NCBI RefSeq assembly: GCF_910589235.1
Contig: NC_060973.1
Coordinates: 4,914,501-4,978,500, forward strand
Reading direction: 5' to 3'
DNA length: 64,000 bases
Source of the DNA: Vespa crabro
Taxonomy: Eukaryota > Arthropoda > Insecta > Hymenoptera > Vespidae
Positions 63,461-64,000 of this stretch are shown piece by piece. The notes under the pieces were generated by a model that did no database searches, had not been told where the DNA came from, and saw only the letters and a list, made by a program, of their open reading frames with translations. How positions within the stretch are numbered: position 1 is the first letter of the stretch; every line of letters begins with the position of its first letter. The translations under genes were made by a program, and so were the position numbers.

Positions 63461-64000
63461 ATGGCATGTTCTTATGGGCGTGCGGTTTTACTTTCATGTC
63501 GACGGTCGATATCTTACAGTGCACCAAGATATTTAAGAGATGGTAATACATTTACATCTATTCTTCAATTAAAAAGTGATTATATTCTGTCTACTTAGAT
63601 ATCTTCAAATTACGTAATATATTGAGCATTCTTAAATTATTAACTTCTCCTGTCTTCTTCTACGAGAATGCAGATATAGGTGCATTTATTATTTGTAGGT
63701 GCTGATCCATTGGAACATGCAACAGGAATAGAAAAACGAGAATTACTTGCTAAAGCAGCTGGTGACGATGTAAGTTTTTACCTTACTTAAATCAACTTCT
63801 TGCACTAACTAATATTATATGATTCCAATAATTTTCATTTTGTGTCTTATAATTTTAATGATGTATTATATCATTAACTATATTATTTGTATCAACATTA
63901 TTTTGAATTATTTATTATTAAAATCGTATTCATGTTTTGATATTCCTTAACGTAGATTATTTATTGTATTCTCAGGATCCTTTTAACTTGAAAGTTACAA
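63461..64000 (+). CDS. COX5B: Cytochrome c oxidase subunit 5B, mitochondrial (partial, cut by window end)
   Basis: Three exons are visible, 63461-63542, 63699-63769 and 63976 to the window edge. The first 28 residues (MACSYGRAVLLSCRRSISYS onward) form a basic, acid-free mitochondrial presequence. The mature start DPLEHATGIEKRELLAKAAG is characteristic of insect COX5B and is followed by DDPFNLKV. The subunit sits on the matrix face of complex IV and binds zinc through Cys residues that lie beyond this window. About the last half of the protein is missing here. Confidence 0.92.

Overview
The window is nuclear DNA from an insect, most likely a hymenopteran (bee, wasp or ant). It is AT-rich, its genes are split by short GT-AG introns, and it carries many (TA)n and (GA)n microsatellites. 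It encodes insect-type proteins such as pro-resilin, singed-like fascin and Sobp. The order is inferred from general character and not proved. No bacterial genes, transposon ORFs, CRISPR arrays, rRNA or convincing tRNA genes were seen. Exon boundaries below were read by hand from splice sites, and reading frames were checked by summing exon lengths. For every multi-exon model the total is a multiple of three.

Layout from left to right. At 0.1-6.4 kb is a tail-to-tail pair of zinc-finger terminal nucleotidyltransferase genes. The plus-strand copy keeps all three catalytic aspartates; the minus-strand copy has lost two and looks like a pseudoenzyme with an enlarged zinc-finger array. At 7.0-8.4 kb (-) is PDCD2. 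At 9.9-15.2 kb (+) is Sobp, whose first exon contains a long (TCG)n tract. At 15.5-18.8 kb (-) is a short anillin-like gene, convergent with Sobp. At 21.1-22.9 kb (-) is pro-resilin with a TATA promoter.

At 25.9-41.4 kb three tRNA-biogenesis genes lie side by side: GTF3C1 (-, TFIIIC subunit), TSEN54 (+, tRNA splicing endonuclease subunit) and RNase Z/ELAC2 (+, tRNA 3' processing). GTF3C1 and TSEN54 are head-to-head across about 1.1 kb. At 43.3-45.5 kb (-) is fascin, with a long upstream region rich in GA/TC tracts and one GC-rich hairpin. At 51.6-52.4 kb (-) is a two-exon gene of unknown function. At 55.2-56.05 kb (-) is RhoGDI, with a probable 5' UTR exon near 56.7 kb. At 57.1-60.1 kb (-) is DNAAF5 (HEATR2). 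At 61.0-62.6 kb (-) is PRPSAP, the non-catalytic PRPP-synthetase-associated protein. At 63.5 kb (+) the window ends inside COX5B, which is divergent from PRPSAP.

Functional themes are RNA and tRNA metabolism (TUT pair, GTF3C1, TSEN54, RNase Z), the actin cytoskeleton and Rho control (anillin-like, fascin, RhoGDI), cuticle elasticity (resilin), cilium assembly (DNAAF5), and nucleotide and mitochondrial metabolism (PRPSAP, COX5B). The strongest candidates for something new are the active/inactive nucleotidyltransferase pair and the tRNA-gene cluster.
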